Assembly (NCBI GenBank): GCA_903930395.1
Contig: CAIYYE010000369.1
Coordinates: forward strand, 1-6,100
DNA length: 6,100 nucleotides
Reading direction: 5' to 3'
From: an uncultured beta proteobacterium
Lineage (GTDB): Bacteria; Pseudomonadota; Gammaproteobacteria; Burkholderiales; Rhodocyclaceae
Made by a program: the position numbers and the translations under genes
Shown: positions 5,511-6,100 of the stretch, one piece after another
Numbering within the stretch: position 1 is the stretch's first letter
How the letters are laid out: each line of letters begins with the position of its first letter
Notes under the pieces: generated by a model
What the model was told of the DNA's origin: nothing
Databases searched by the model: none
What the model saw: only the letters and a program-made list of their open reading frames with translations

Positions 5511-6005
5511 ATGCTGCGACACATCATTTCCATCCTGATCGAAAACGAATCGGGCGCCCTTTCCCGCGTGGCCGGGCTGTTCTCCGCCCGTGGCTACAAC
5601 ATTGAATCGCTGACCGTGGCACCGACGGAAGATCCCTCGCTGTCCCGGATGACCATCCTGACTTCCGGCTCCGACGAGGTGCTTGAACAGATCACGAAAC
5701 AGCTCAACAAGCTGGTCGACGTGGTCAAGGTGGTCGATCTCTCCGAAGCTGCTCATGTCGAGCGCGAACTGATGCTGATCAAGGTTCGCGCCACCGGCAA
5801 GGACCGTGAGGAGATGAAGCGGATGGCCGATATTTTCCGGGGTCGTATCATCGACGTTACGGAATCGACCTATGTCATCGAGTTGACCGGCGCAAGCTCC
5901 AAACTCGACTCCTTCATCGCCGCGCTCGATGCCGGCCTGATTCTCGAAACCGTCCGTACCGGTGTCTGTGGCATCGGTCGCGGTGATCGTATTCTTAAAG
6001 TCTAA
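5511..6005 (+). CDS. ilvN: Acetolactate synthase small (regulatory) subunit
   Basis: The regulatory subunit (IlvN/IlvH type) that binds the IlvB dimer, raises its activity and confers valine feedback inhibition. It is 164 residues long (E. coli IlvH has 163). The N-terminal ACT domain, about residues 3-78, carries ISILIENESGALSRVAGLFS and GYNIESLTVAP. Asn12, Gly15 and Asn30 correspond to the valine-site residues Asn11, Gly14 and Asn29 of E. coli IlvH, so a valine-sensitive enzyme is predicted. The C-terminal domain, about 82-160, has HVERELMLIKV, FRGRIIDVT and the ending GVCGIGRGDRIL. No truncation or frameshift is seen. It is followed by ilvC after 24 bases without a terminator, so ilvB, ilvN and ilvC are one transcription unit. 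Confidence 0.96.
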   Translation: MLRHIISILIENESGALSRVAGLFSARGYNIESLTVAPTEDPSLSRMTILTSGSDEVLEQITKQLNKLVDVVKVVDLSEAAHVERELMLIKVRATGKDREEMKRMADIFRGRIIDVTESTYVIELTGASSKLDSFIAALDAGLILETVRTGVCGIGRGDRILKV

Positions 6006-6017
6006 CTATCTGTACAT

Positions 6018-6025
6018 AAAGAGGA
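6018..6025 (+). promoter_or_regulatory. Ribosome-binding site of ilvC
   Basis: AAAGAGGA in the 24-base ilvN-ilvC gap. Its core AGAGG ends 5 bases before the ATG at 6030 and fixes this start. Confidence 0.7.
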
Positions 6026-6029
6026 TTTC

Positions 6030-6100
6030 ATGAAAGTTTATTACGACAAGGACGCCGATCTCTCCCTCATCAAGGGCAAGAAGGTCACCATCGTTGGTTA
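6030..6100 (+). CDS. ilvC: Ketol-acid reductoisomerase (5' end only)
   Basis: The first 23 codons and two bases of IlvC, the NADPH- and Mg2+-dependent enzyme that isomerises and reduces the acetohydroxyacids made by IlvB/IlvN. The visible N-terminus [18 protein letters not shown], followed by VTIVG, is the characteristic start of class I (short) bacterial IlvC. The window stops just as the Rossmann fold begins; the expected glycine-rich GYGSQGH motif would follow immediately outside. Spacing and order make it the third gene of the ilvBNC operon. Confidence 0.93.
   Translation, partial: MKVYYDKDADLSLIKGKKVTIVG

Noticed and set aside
4554..5756. Long open frame (400 codons) on the minus strand across ilvB/ilvN
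   Set aside because: It is antisense to two certain genes, and its His/Asp/Val-rich composition is typical of a mirrored high-GC coding frame. It spans the ilvB-ilvN gap without any signal of its own.

Overview
The window looks like a chromosomal housekeeping region of a betaproteobacterium. Rhodocyclales (Dechloromonas/Azonexus-like) is my best guess. This rests on the style of the LptF/LptG, DUF3619, DUF3106 and IlvB/IlvN proteins, on moderately high GC, and on an ilvB-ilvN-ilvC order next to a divergent sigma-factor operon. The taxon is inferred from remembered protein families, not from a search. I see no mobile element, tRNA, rRNA or CRISPR array.

Layout: (1) Bases 1-1803, + strand: the 3' part of lptF and the complete lptG. 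These are the two permease subunits of the LPS exporter, overlapping by 8 bases. (2) Bases 1800-3674, - strand: a four-gene cluster read right to left, with a sigma-70/ECF-type factor, a DUF3619 single-pass membrane protein, a DUF3106 exported helical-repeat protein and an RDD-family membrane protein. Each gene overlaps the next by 1 to 31 bases, so they are very probably one translationally coupled operon. It ends tail-to-tail on lptG, with the two stop codons overlapping. (3) Bases 3675-3791: a 117-bp divergent intergenic region with a near-perfect -10 box for the sigma operon, a candidate ilv promoter and an imperfect inverted repeat. (4) Bases 3792-6100, + strand: ilvB, ilvN and the first 23 codons of ilvC, the branched-chain amino-acid operon, each with a clear ribosome-binding site except ilvB.

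How the genes work together: LptF and LptG form the membrane channel that extracts LPS from the inner membrane. IlvB/IlvN make acetolactate or acetohydroxybutyrate, which IlvC converts onward to valine, leucine and isoleucine. The minus-strand cluster is the least understood part. Its order (cytoplasmic sigma factor, one-helix membrane protein, periplasmic helical protein with LTxxQ-like repeats, polytopic membrane protein) has the architecture of a membrane-controlled envelope-stress sigma system. That function is inference.

The most notable details are an apparent CTG initiation codon for the sigma factor, an exact 18-residue repeat in the DUF3106 protein, and a GEG in place of the usual GDG in the thiamine-diphosphate motif of IlvB.
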